NCBI GenBank assembly: GCA_040905045.1
Contig: JBBDSH010000070.1
Coordinates: 1 to 24,705, forward strand
Reading direction: 5' to 3'
DNA: 24,705 nt
Source of the DNA: JBBDSH01 sp040905045
GTDB taxonomy: Bacteria > Pseudomonadota > Gammaproteobacteria > Eutrophobiales > Eutrophobiaceae
Under the pieces are notes generated by a model. That model saw nothing but the letters and a program-made list of their open reading frames with translations, did not search any database and was not told the DNA's origin. Positions 1-11,923 of this stretch are shown piece by piece. A program made the translations under genes and the position numbers. Positions within the stretch are counted from its first letter, which is position 1, and each line of letters starts with the position of its first letter.

Positions 1-190
1 TGACTTACATCCGGCAAGCACAAGACAGGAATCAGGGCAGATCCACCAAAATTCGCGGATTTACTCCTTTGTTATTCCCAGGAAACGCGCCTTTTACCAC
101 CTTCTTGCCGATACACAACATTTATATTGAAAACAGTCACTTAAAGTCGTTGTCAATATCACTTTTCATGGTTTTGCAAGTGCTTATGGA

Positions 191-219
191 GTGACATGCC
201 TCAGCGGCGGGATTATAAT
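191..219 (+). promoter_or_regulatory. Predicted sigma-70 promoter of gltBD
   Basis: A perfect -10 hexamer TATAAT lies at 214-219. GTGACA (five of six matches to TTGACA) lies at 191-196, with an ideal 17-bp spacer. Transcription would start near 226 and leave a leader of about 140 nt before the gltB start codon. This is a motif reading only; no activator site was identified. Confidence 0.7.
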
Positions 220-281
220 CCTGTTTCTCTTGCAAAGAATTTCATAAGCCCCGGATCACACGGGGTAAACGGACATTCCTT

Positions 282-342
282 CAGCGTCCTCCCCCGTGGT
301 TTCTTTCGGTATGCATGAAACGCCGACCGGGGTGCGACGCTG
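282..342 (+). promoter_or_regulatory. Stem-loop in the gltB leader
   Basis: CAGCGTC (282-288) pairs perfectly with GACGCTG (336-342). An inner CCCC/GGGG helix (291-294 with 329-332) could extend it. The hairpin ends about 12 nt before the Shine-Dalgarno sequence of gltB, so it could affect translation or mRNA stability. A smaller hairpin, CCCCG with CGGGG, lies at about 250-265. It matches no riboswitch class that I recognise, and a regulatory role is inferred. Confidence 0.4.
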
Positions 343-363
343 CAAGGCGCTGAGGTGAGGTAT

Positions 364-4924
<4,561 letters not shown>

Positions 4925-4932
<8 letters not shown>

Positions 4933-6373
4933 GTTCACCGGCTTCCTCGAATACGATCGCGAAAAGCAGCCCTACCGCCCCGTCAAGGAGCGCGTCGCCG
5001 ACTGGCACCAGGTCATGGCGCCGTGGCCGGTGGAAGACCTGCAGATCCAGGCCGCGCGCTGCATGGACTGCGGCATCCCGTTCTGCATGAGCGGCCACGG
5101 CTGCCCCCTGGGCAACCTCATCCCCGACTGGAACGACCTGGTCTACCGCGACCAGTGGCTGGAGGCCATCAAGCGCCTGCACGCCACCAACAACTTCCCG
5201 GAATTCACCGGCACCCTGTGCCCGGCCCCCTGCGAGGGCGCCTGCGTGCTGGGCATCAACGAGCCGCCGGTGAACATCAAGGCCGTGGAGATCTCCATCG
5301 CCGACAAGGCCTGGGAGAACGGCTGGATCAAGCCCGAGCCGCCCAAGGTCCTGACCGGCAAGAAGGTGGCCGTCATCGGCTCCGGCCCCGCCGGCCTGGG
5401 CGCCGCGCAGCAATTACGCCGCGCCGGCCATGACGTCGTCGTGTTCGAGCGCGCCGACCGCATCGGCGGCCTGCTGCGTTACGGCATCCCGGAATTCAAG
5501 ATGGAAAAGAACGTCCTCGACCGCCGGCTGAAACAGATGGAAGAAGAGGGCGTGGTGTTCAAACCCAATGCCAACGTCGGCGTGGACATCGACGCCAATG
5601 AACTGAGAAAGGAATACGACGCCGTATTATTGGCCGGCGGCGCCACCCAATGGCGCGACCTGCCCATCGAGGGCCGCGATCTCAACGGCATTCACCAGGC
5701 CATGGTCTACCTGCCCCTGCAGAACAAACTGTGTGAAGGGGATGCCAGGCCGGACGATTTCATTTCCGCCGAAGGCAAACACGTGGTCATCATCGGCGGC
5801 GGCGACACCGGCGCGGATTGTTTGGGAACAGCCAACCGCCAGGGCTGCAAGTCCGTGCACATGCTGGAGATCATGCCCGAACCCCCGAAAACCCGGCCCG
5901 AGGACAACCCATGGCCGGAATGGCCGCGCATCTTCCGCACCGCCGCCGCCCACGAGGAAGGCGTCGAACGCCTGTTTTCCGTCAACACCAAACGCTTCAT
6001 CGACGACGGCCGCGGCAACGTCAAGGCCCTGGAACTGGTCCAGGTGAAGATGGTGATGGAAGACGGCCGGCCCAAGTTCGAGGAAGTCAAAGGATCCGAG
6101 ACGGAACTGCCCGCCGACCTGGTCCTGCTCTCCCTGGGCTTCACCGGCCCCGAGAAGAACGGCCTGCTGGAACAGCTGGGCGTGGACCTCACCGACCGCG
6201 GCAACGTCGCCCGCGACGAGAAATGGCGCACCAGCGTCGACGGCGTCTACACCGCCGGCGACATGCAGCACGGCCAGTCACTGATCGTCTGGGCGATAGC
6301 CGAGGGCCGTTCGGCCGCGGCGGCGATTGATGAGGATTTGATGGGGCAGACCGACCTCCCAGCCCCACTTTAA
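4925..6373 (+). CDS. gltD: Glutamate synthase [NADPH] small subunit
   Basis: GltD takes electrons from NADPH through FAD and iron-sulphur clusters and passes them to GltB. The 482-aa protein has two N-terminal cysteine groups that ligate 4Fe-4S clusters (Cys46, Cys49, Cys54, Cys60 and Cys99, Cys103, Cys107). The FAD-binding Rossmann motif GSGPAG is at 152-157, and the NADPH-binding motif GGGDTG is at 291-296. The C-terminal FAD signature (GVYTAGDMQHG) is near residue 440. The start overlaps the gltB stop, so the two are one operon. The last codons read QTDLPAPL-stop. Degraded copies of this 3' end occur at 10270-10565 and apparently at 8316-8342, so this end of the gene has been duplicated or used as an insertion target. 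Confidence 0.98.
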
Positions 6374-6383
6374 CCGTCTCGTC

Positions 6384-6430
6384 ATTCCCGCGAAGCTTGT
6401 CCCGGCATGTTGTAAGCCGGGAGCGGGAAT
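6384..6430. repeat. Dispersed palindromic repeat (CGTCATTCCCGC type)
   Basis: This is a nested hairpin: ATTCCCGC (6384-6391) pairs with GCGGGAAT (6423-6430), and CCCGGC (6401-6406) pairs with GCCGGG (6416-6421). It resembles the common short intergenic palindromes of gammaproteobacteria. It lies just after the gltD stop and may stabilise the 3' end of the transcript. It is absent from the partial gltD copy at 10270-10565. Confidence 0.6.
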
Positions 6431-6598
6431 CTCCCCAATATTGGTACGTTAGCGAAGGAAGGCAGATGTGCTTGATACTTCGTTAAAACCGGCCCGAAAG
6501 GTCGTCATTTACCGGCTTTGTAAAATCCTCCCTATCGGAGCCGGTTTCGCCTCGTCTTGTGTAAAGCTGGGGAAGTTTACTCAGGGTTCTAATTCGTA

Positions 6599-6624
6599 AG
6601 CTGCGGTTTTCCGGCGGCTTTTTT
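6599..6624 (+). terminator. Rho-independent terminator after gltD
   Basis: AGCTGC pairs with GCGGCT, including one G-U pair, across a T-rich loop, and a run of six T follows at 6619-6624. It lies about 230 bp after gltD, beyond another imperfect inverted repeat (AAACCGGC near 6485 with GCCGGTTT near 6540). A similar but weaker arm sequence recurs at about 10630-10655 after the partial gltD copy. Confidence 0.55.
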
Positions 6625-6665
6625 CCCTGTCTTGCGGCGATCCGAGGGCATTAAGAGCAATAGGT

Positions 6666-8156
6666 TTAATCTGCTTGATAGTCGCCACTAAAACGGCTCA
6701 AATACCTATTGAACAGCATTAATCCCTCATCAGGTTCTTTATCTGCTGCCTGCTCTTCAAGGGTCTTTCGTGCATCATCATAATCTATCCAATTTATTGA
6801 TGAAGTATATTGTTGAAGTTGATGTAATACTTTGACAATTGCTCTGAATTTGCTTCTATGGCTTGCTTGCTTCAGACCACCAAGATAATTATCCCTGCAA
6901 ACAATAGGCACTATTATTTTAAACAGATTATTAGCAACAAGTTCAGAATTCATCATAATGCGCGCAATCCGGCCATTTCCATCATCAAAAGGGTGACATT
7001 CAGAAATTAAAAAATGCATAAATAGTGCTCTTGATATGCCTTCAGGTAATTCCTGGCAAATTTTAAAACCTTTTACCAAAGTTCCTTCAACCATGTCAGG
7101 ACTGACAAATAAGGTTGAGCCGGCTTGATTGGGCTTTTCTTTAAATTTCCCTGGCCTTTTATCAGGTCTTTGTGCTAACAGAATCGAGTGCCTTGCTTTA
7201 AGTATTCCAATAAGATCTTCCGGAGTATCAGGTGTTCTTGTCATTTCTGTCAGGTCGCCCGAGATTTCCACGTGCGATAAAATGTCATGGCTATCCTCGT
7301 GTCTGTTCCAGACCTCTTTACCAGTTGAAACAATTCCTTCAGCTTCATCAATTGTAAAGCGCGTACCTTCAATATAATTTGAAAAATAACTTTCGAAAAA
7401 CGTTAGATTTTGCCATGCTGATTTATTGTAATTAAATTCCACGCCATCAAGTTTTATTTTTAACAAGTATTTGGCCAATACGTCGAAAAGTATCAACCTT
7501 TCACCGTCAAATGGTTCACCTGAAGCGTGTGCAATACCCGCCTGAGTTTGTAAAATACCGTCAGCAGGGCGTGTTTTGAGTATTGCCGATACCAGCTTGT
7601 TCAGAGTTTTAAATTCCTTTTCATACCCAAGCAGAGGTGCTAATTCACCGGCTTCGTCTCTTAATTGATTTATTCCTTGCTCACCCCTTCGTTCAACTTC
7701 CCGTATAATTTGTGTTTCTACCCAACTTCTGCCCAGTGTTTTTTTGATTCCGGACCTCGCACGGGATGGCGCCAGATTTTCTAATAATTGCCTTGGCAGG
7801 TTACTCCTGTACATCTCCGGAGAGAATGGCTCGACGCCCTTGTCAACAATGCCTGGCTCGATACTGAATTTGAGGCTTCTAACATCAACAGTCCGTCTTT
7901 CCAAATCAGGAGCCATAAGATATATCCGGCCATTCGCGGGTTTGAGTTCAGCAGCAGTCCTGAATACCGCAATGGCATCTTTAAACAGATACTTTGCTAT
8001 TTTGCTCCATTGTTTTTGCAAGCTGTTTTTAACATCACTCTCATCATCCGAGTCTGTATATATCCCTTGCCTGACCCGAAACAGCTCCCCCCTGCGGTAA
8101 GCATTCCGGAGTCTGTTTCGTGAGTCTTTGTCCGTTACAAAGTAGAAATTTGCCAT
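6666..8156 (-). CDS. Fic-family protein with AbiEi-like N-terminal region
   Basis: This 496-aa protein carries the Fic active-site motif HPFDDGNGR at 388-396, with Arg399 completing HPFx[D/E]GNGRxxR. Fic enzymes usually transfer AMP from ATP to hydroxyl groups of target proteins. The sequence SNYIEG at 259-264 fits the inhibitory [S/T]xxxE[G/N] helix placed before the Fic core in class II proteins, so activity is probably self-restrained by Glu263. Residues 1 to about 110 (LRNAYRRGELFRVRQGIYTD and following) resemble the winged-helix region of AbiEi-type antitoxins, which suggests DNA binding and autoregulation. The gene is AT-rich compared with gltBD, and its start (ATG 8156) has only a weak ribosome site. 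Direct repeats phased at about 30 bp lie upstream. Target and biological role are unknown; defence or stress control is an inference. Confidence 0.88.
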   Translation of the reverse strand: MANFYFVTDKDSRNRLRNAYRRGELFRVRQGIYTDSDDESDVKNSLQKQWSKIAKYLFKDAIAVFRTAAELKPANGRIYLMAPDLERRTVDVRSLKFSIEPGIVDKGVEPFSPEMYRSNLPRQLLENLAPSRARSGIKKTLGRSWVETQIIREVERRGEQGINQLRDEAGELAPLLGYEKEFKTLNKLVSAILKTRPADGILQTQAGIAHASGEPFDGERLILFDVLAKYLLKIKLDGVEFNYNKSAWQNLTFFESYFSNYIEGTRFTIDEAEGIVSTGKEVWNRHEDSHDILSHVEISGDLTEMTRTPDTPEDLIGILKARHSILLAQRPDKRPGKFKEKPNQAGSTLFVSPDMVEGTLVKGFKICQELPEGISRALFMHFLISECHPFDDGNGRIARIMMNSELVANNLFKIIVPIVCRDNYLGGLKQASHRSKFRAIVKVLHQLQQYTSSINWIDYDDARKTLEEQAADKEPDEGLMLFNRYLSRFSGDYQAD

Positions 8157-8183
8157 CTTATGCCAGAATATTTAACACGATGT

Positions 8184-8285
8184 GTCAATTATTCTAACGT
8201 AAATAAGATAATAGTCAATTATCCTCTTATAATTAGTGTAATTGGTCAATTTCTATTGAATACCAGGTATCCCCGTCAATTATTC
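8184..8285 (-). promoter_or_regulatory. Four phased direct repeats upstream of fic
   Basis: GTCAATTATTC, GTCAATTATCC, GTCAATTTCTA and GTCAATTATTC begin at 8184, 8214, 8245 and 8275, a spacing of 30, 31 and 30 bp or about three helical turns. They begin 28 bp upstream of the Fic-protein start. Such phasing suits cooperative binding of a regulator on one DNA face, possibly the protein's own AbiEi-like N-terminus. Function is inferred. Confidence 0.55.
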
Positions 8286-8315
8286 AACCATAATGTCTGA
8301 TTGGTCCCTGTTCCC

Positions 8316-8342
8316 GAGACGAAACTGCCCGCGCCGCTGTGA
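8316..8342 (+). pseudogene. Probable remnant of a gltD 3' end (last eight codons and stop)
   Basis: The 27 bases read ETKLPAPL-stop in frame. The intact gltD ends QTDLPAPL-stop, and the partial copy at 10539-10565 ends ETDLPAPL-stop. Compared with that partial copy, 21 of 27 bases match, and four of the six differences are silent, including the change of stop from TAA to TGA, as expected from a sequence that diverged while coding. It lies exactly between the fic and hipA modules. The match is short, so chance similarity is not excluded. Confidence 0.45.
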
Positions 8343-8450
8343 AGTTTTCCGCCAGGAAGCCGTAACTCCGTGTGGCCGTGTAAGTGGTGGTCTTCTGCCG
8401 CAGCAGGAAGCCTCCTGACTTAAATGTTCTGAAACAGTATCACTTTGGGT

Positions 8451-8485
8451 CCCTTCTCCCCCTGGGAGAAGGACAGGATGAGGGG
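8451..8485. repeat. Dispersed hairpin repeat (CCCTTCTCCC type)
   Basis: CCTTCTCCC (8452-8460) and GGGAGAAGG (8464-8472) form a perfect 9-bp stem with a 3-nt loop, followed by a GGATGAGGGG tail. This is the form of a widespread intergenic repeat in proteobacteria. It lies about 80 bp downstream of the hipA stop. The rest of the 407-bp gap between fic and hipA holds the phased repeats, the gltD tail remnant, and no gene that I can support. Confidence 0.6.
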
Positions 8486-8563
8486 ACATCAGAAAGCAGG
8501 GATCCACGTTATGAGTTGGTTTTGCCCTGCCGTCTTACCTGAATCTGAAAAAGCTGCGTTTGG

Positions 8564-9886
8564 TTATTCAATTAGTGTCTTTGCGGCTTTTTCCATACCC
8601 TCGATGACAGGATCGGATATTTTTGAAGGAAACTCAGCGGGAATTAATTGTTCTATATCCGGCCTTATGGTTTGAGCACGTAAAGCAACGTCTTCAATCA
8701 ACGATTCATTTTGCTCTCCCATGCCGCAATCTTCCGCGGTGGCATACCAGTGGCGTTTCATCATTTCAGCCCATTTATAATGTTTATTCTTACCGTATAT
8801 GCTCATCGCCATTTTGGCCTTTTGGGGAGCAAGTTCGTTAGCCTTGCCGCCCATAATGGGATGGGCTGACAGGACATCATATAAGGGGGTTAAGGTATAT
8901 CTGCCGTCTTTTTGTATATACACACTGAAGTTTTTGGCATGCCCGTCAATTGCAGCCAGTATCCAGAACAATAACTGTGATTTAAGGAAATTGGTTCTGT
9001 CTTCATGGGCATTATCGGAACCCAGCAGAAAACCCATTATTTTCGAAATGTCCGGGCCGCCATCCGATTCATATTTTTCCCCGGGCGGAATACCAAATAC
9101 CTGGCACATATCCTCTTGCGGCAGTCGTATCCACCAGGATTTATCGTCCGATAATTTCCTGTCAAAGCGCTCGACGATTAATACGCGTTGATCTTCGAAT
9201 TGATCGAGATGGCATTCCGGTACTTCAAGACCGAACAGTTCCAGAATCTTCAGAGACAACCATTCATTTTCAATGGAATGGGTCATGTCGAATTGATAAT
9301 TGCCGACCCTGCCCAACGGTAATTTGAAAATATGAGTGGTTGGCGTGTTGCCGAGAGGCTGTTGCCATTGATTATCGCGCCATAAAAGGGCGGTTTTCTC
9401 TTGTGCCCCGGCCAGAGAGATACGAAAATCTTCTTTATCCTGTCCGAAATTTGAATCTGAAACCGTTCCCCTTAATTTATTCGCAATGTCTTTTTCGTTT
9501 AATGGAACAGATTTGATTGCATGAATATCTTTGGGTCTGGTTCCCTCCGCTAACAGTTGTATGGCACCAACGCAATCACGACCTGTTTCTTCCAAAAGAT
9601 CAAATGGCTGTGTTGATGATATACCGAATCGATCGCGCACACGTTGTCTTATATCCCGGCTGTCGGGCAGGAGATTGTCAAAAAACGCAAATACTGTTTC
9701 TCCTTTGTAAGGGGCATCATGAGGTCGTAAAGGCATAGACAGTGATATGGGGCGTCTTGACTCTGACCCAAGCCAGCTTTCCGCGTATCTGAACTCATGT
9801 TTGCCCTGAGAAGTAATAGACCAATGACCGACTAACTCGCCGTTCATCCATATATCCAGGTTCCTTGTTTTCGAGGGACGAGCCAT
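8564..9886 (-). CDS. hipA: HipA-type serine/threonine kinase toxin
   Basis: HipA toxins are kinases; E. coli HipA phosphorylates glutamyl-tRNA synthetase and induces dormancy. This protein is 440 aa, the same length as E. coli HipA. The kinase core is intact: the nucleotide-binding and autophosphorylation segment ISLAGAQEKTALL with Ser157 (matching E. coli Ser150), the catalytic DGHAKN with Asp314 and Asn319, and the metal-binding Asp337 in PLYDVLSA. The N-terminal subdomain (about 1-110) contains the family pattern FFDNLLPD. The gene starts 3 nt after the hipB stop, with AGGGA just before the ATG, so it is translated with hipB. No disabling change is seen, so the toxin is probably functional. 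Confidence 0.95.
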   Translation of the reverse strand: MARPSKTRNLDIWMNGELVGHWSITSQGKHEFRYAESWLGSESRRPISLSMPLRPHDAPYKGETVFAFFDNLLPDSRDIRQRVRDRFGISSTQPFDLLEETGRDCVGAIQLLAEGTRPKDIHAIKSVPLNEKDIANKLRGTVSDSNFGQDKEDFRISLAGAQEKTALLWRDNQWQQPLGNTPTTHIFKLPLGRVGNYQFDMTHSIENEWLSLKILELFGLEVPECHLDQFEDQRVLIVERFDRKLSDDKSWWIRLPQEDMCQVFGIPPGEKYESDGGPDISKIMGFLLGSDNAHEDRTNFLKSQLLFWILAAIDGHAKNFSVYIQKDGRYTLTPLYDVLSAHPIMGGKANELAPQKAKMAMSIYGKNKHYKWAEMMKRHWYATAEDCGMGEQNESLIEDVALRAQTIRPDIEQLIPAEFPSKISDPVIEGMEKAAKTLIE

Positions 9887-9889
9887 TCC

Positions 9890-10168
9890 CTACCACTCGG
9901 AAGTGCTGTTGATTGCGTCTGGATTAGGGTTGGAAAATTTCTTTGGCCTTAAAACCAATTCCAGCTCCAGTGCCGAGAGTAATTTAAAAAGCGAAACCAC
10001 CTGGCTTTTTTCCGGTGAAGATTCCAGGCCCGAAACCGATTTGGGCAGCAAGCCAACAAGGCCGGCAACTTCTTTTTGAGTAATTTGTCTGGATTTGCGA
10101 TACCCACGAAGGACTTTTGCCAACTGATCCGGTGTGCGGATGGGAGTCTCCAATGCTGATTCCTCCAT
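9890..10168 (-). CDS. hipB: HipB-type antitoxin and repressor
   Basis: This 92-aa protein contains an XRE-type helix-turn-helix at about residues 12-70 (LAKVLRGYRKSRQITQKEVAGLVGLLPKSVS in register with the fold, quoted here only in outline: residues 16-46). HipB neutralises HipA and represses the operon by binding operators as a dimer. The C-terminal tail after about residue 75 is polar and probably flexible, as in E. coli HipB. The order antitoxin then toxin is standard for hipBA. The ATG at 10168 lacks a clear ribosome site, so translation may be weak. Three operator-like palindromes lie directly upstream. Confidence 0.93.
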   Translation of the reverse strand: MEESALETPIRTPDQLAKVLRGYRKSRQITQKEVAGLVGLLPKSVSGLESSPEKSQVVSLFKLLSALELELVLRPKKFSNPNPDAINSTSEW

Positions 10169-10177
10169 TTCTCTGAA

Positions 10178-10249
10178 TATACCCTGTAGGGTATAATAAA
10201 AATTTATACCTTACAAGGAATATTATCATTTTATACCTTATAAGGTATA
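10178..10249 (-). promoter_or_regulatory. Three HipB operators with 27-bp period
   Basis: Three 18-bp palindromes begin exactly 27 bp apart, at 10178, 10205 and 10232. They are TATACCCTGTAGGGTATA, TATACCTTACAAGGAATA and TATACCTTATAAGGTATA; the last is a perfect palindrome. They resemble the TATCC-N8-GGATA layout of E. coli hip operators but with TATACC-N6-GGTATA. Their place before hipB supports cooperative autorepression. Confidence 0.8.
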
Positions 10250-10269
10250 TTGGGGAGGGTTCTTAGAAA

Positions 10270-10565
10270 AATTCGAGGAAGTCTAAAGTCTCAGAGACGG
10301 AACTGCCCGCCGACCTGGTCTTGCTGGCCCTGGGTTTCACCGGCCCCGAGAAGGGCGATCTGCTGAACTGGGCGTGGACCTCACCGACCGCGGCAACGTT
10401 GCCCGGGACGAGAAATGGCGCACCAACATTGACGGCGTCTACACCGCCGGCGATATGCAGCATGGTCAGTCACTTATCGTCTGGGCGATTGCCGAGTGGA
10501 GGAGCGCGGCGGCGGCGATTGATTAGGATTTGATAGGCGAGACCGACCTGCCCGCGCCCCTCTAA
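10270..10565 (+). pseudogene. Partial, decayed copy of the gltD 3' end
   Basis: The stretch matches gltD codons from about 385 to the stop (6076-6373) at high but imperfect identity. It has small deletions, a frameshift around 10370, and in-frame stops (for example GATTAGGATTTG where gltD has GATGAGGATTTG). It ends ETDLPAPL-stop. Homology begins abruptly after the hipB operator region. It cannot encode a working subunit. It makes an imperfect direct repeat with the real gltD end, bracketing the fic-hipBA block. Confidence 0.9.
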
Positions 10566-10683
10566 AACCCCTCAGACGGCGTCCTACTTCGTTAAAAAAC
10601 CGCCGGAAAATCCTCACTTAGCTATCAGTAAGCTGCGGTTTTCCTGCGTTTTTTGCCTTGTATTAAATCCTTCTGAGGGGTTT
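10565..10683. repeat. Palindromic element bounded by a 12-bp inverted repeat
   Basis: AAACCCCTCAGA (10565-10576) and TCTGAGGGGTTT (10672-10683) are perfect inverted repeats. Inside is an imperfect hairpin of about 20-bp arms (10604-10651, CGCCGGAAAATCC... against GGTTTTCCTGCG), ending in a T-run. The right inner arm resembles the terminator region after gltD. It may act as a bidirectional terminator or be a small non-autonomous mobile element. Confidence 0.5.
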
Positions 10684-10794
10684 CATCATAAAAGTAGATA
10701 TTGTACTTTATCTTTAAACTTGACTAATTTAATCAGTGAAGTAAATAAACAAGAATTTATATTTAAAACTGATGATTACAAGAGGGATATCTTA

Positions 10795-11802
10795 ATGGAT
10801 AAATTACAAGGTTTTGTTGCATACCCCTCAAATCCACATCAAATCGGCACATGCATAAAGTCTGCGATTCAAAAAGTTAATTCTTTTGGTGGCGCTAATC
10901 TTGATGGATGGGAAGAAAATGATGTTGCTGGAAGATCATTAACTGCTCCAATTTTTGAGAATATTCGGGAATCCAACATATTAATTGCTGATATTACAAA
11001 ATTAAATTTCAATGTAACGTATGAAATAGGATATGCAATTGGCATCGGGAAACGAGTATTCCTTATAAAAAATAAGGAATTATCTTCAGATGAAAGTAAA
11101 ATAACAAAAGTAGGTATATTTGATACTTTAGGCTATGAAGAATATGAAAATGAATCCAAATTATCTCAAATATTAAATAATGTTCGTGATTTAAAACCAT
11201 TAAATGTCTCATATACACCTAATATAAATACGCCCGCATATATAGTAGAAACACCTGTTAGAGGGCAAGTGACCACCCATATCATAGCAAGGGTTAAAAA
11301 AGCCCGCCTTTTTTATCGTAGTTTCATACCAGCAGAAAATTCAAGATTATTTGCAAATGAAGCAATTACACATGTTGCTCAATCCTTTGGTGTAGTAATA
11401 CCCCTTTTATCACAAGATAATAATGATTCTGAATTACACAACATAAGAGCCGCATTTGTTGCAGGCTTGTCACATGGAATGGATATACATACATTAATCT
11501 TGCAGGACGGGAGAACTGGACCAGTTCCGCTAGATGTTAGGGATACGGTAAAAACGTATGAGCGCCCTGAAGATATTGATAGACATATTCACGAGTTCTC
11601 TTTGAATGTATATGAGGCGATTCAACATGCCTCAGACTTACATTTACCAGAAGGAAATTTGTTATCTCAAATTAGTATCGGCGACCCTATGGCCGAGAAT
11701 GAATTACAGACATTAGGCAGCTATTATTTACAAACTGATGAGTTCAGCAGAGTTTTGAGAGGAGAGCAGGCAGGCCGGGGTCGGACCCACGTAACCACCT
11801 GA
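10795..11802 (+). CDS. Truncated protein with tandem TIR/deoxyribosyltransferase-like domains
   Basis: The ATG at 10795 is preceded by GAGGG at 8-nt spacing; an upstream TTG at 10720 has no such site. The 335-aa product has a first alpha/beta domain at about residues 4-95, with FENIRESNILIADIT, Glu56 and Asp66, and YEIGYA with Glu77. This pattern is typical of TIR-like and nucleoside 2-deoxyribosyltransferase-like nucleotide-binding domains. A second domain of similar type covers about 165-265. The end (TLGSYYLQTDEFSRVLRGE, 306-324) resembles the stretch just before the Walker A motif of some bacterial P-loop ATPases, but the reading frame then runs into a repeat that supplies the last eight residues, RGRTHVTT. 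It is therefore probably a truncated defence-type NTPase. The gene is strongly AT-rich, a sign of transfer. Confidence 0.6.
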   Translation: MDKLQGFVAYPSNPHQIGTCIKSAIQKVNSFGGANLDGWEENDVAGRSLTAPIFENIRESNILIADITKLNFNVTYEIGYAIGIGKRVFLIKNKELSSDESKITKVGIFDTLGYEEYENESKLSQILNNVRDLKPLNVSYTPNINTPAYIVETPVRGQVTTHIIARVKKARLFYRSFIPAENSRLFANEAITHVAQSFGVVIPLLSQDNNDSELHNIRAAFVAGLSHGMDIHTLILQDGRTGPVPLDVRDTVKTYERPEDIDRHIHEFSLNVYEAIQHASDLHLPEGNLLSQISIGDPMAENELQTLGSYYLQTDEFSRVLRGEQAGRGRTHVTT

Positions 11803-11892
11803 AATAAAGTCATATTTGTCCTGATTTTGGCTCGTTTCAGGCTTTAAACCCTCCATTTTAGTAACGAAATTGTTCTCTAAGTAGTACGATTA
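11777..11892 (+). repeat. Type 1 dispersed repeat, copy R1
   Basis: This is a copy of about 116 bp beginning GGGGTCGGACCCACGTAACC, in which GGGTC and GACCC form a tight hairpin. It aligns over its whole length with copy R5 at 19569, including TTTTAGTAAC and CTCTAAG near the end. It truncates the preceding ORF and sits at the change from AT-rich to GC-rich sequence. Confidence 0.8.
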
Positions 11893-11923
11893 AGATTCCA
11901 ATGTATCCTGCGTAGTCAGCGAT

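Noticed and set aside
355..363. GTG at 355 as the gltB start
   Set aside because: The ATG at 364 is better spaced from the AGGTGA site and gives the usual short propeptide.
8184..8285. The regularly spaced GTCAATT repeats as a CRISPR array
   Set aside because: The repeat units are only about 11 bp with about 20-bp gaps, and no cas genes are near; operators fit better.
8280..8507. A small 75-codon minus-strand frame between fic and hipA
   Set aside because: It crosses the hairpin repeat and the gltD remnant and shows no family resemblance.
10720..10794. TTG start for the TIR-like protein
   Set aside because: There is no ribosome site before it, and the added 25 residues are polar without domain match; ATG 10795 has GAGGG at good spacing.
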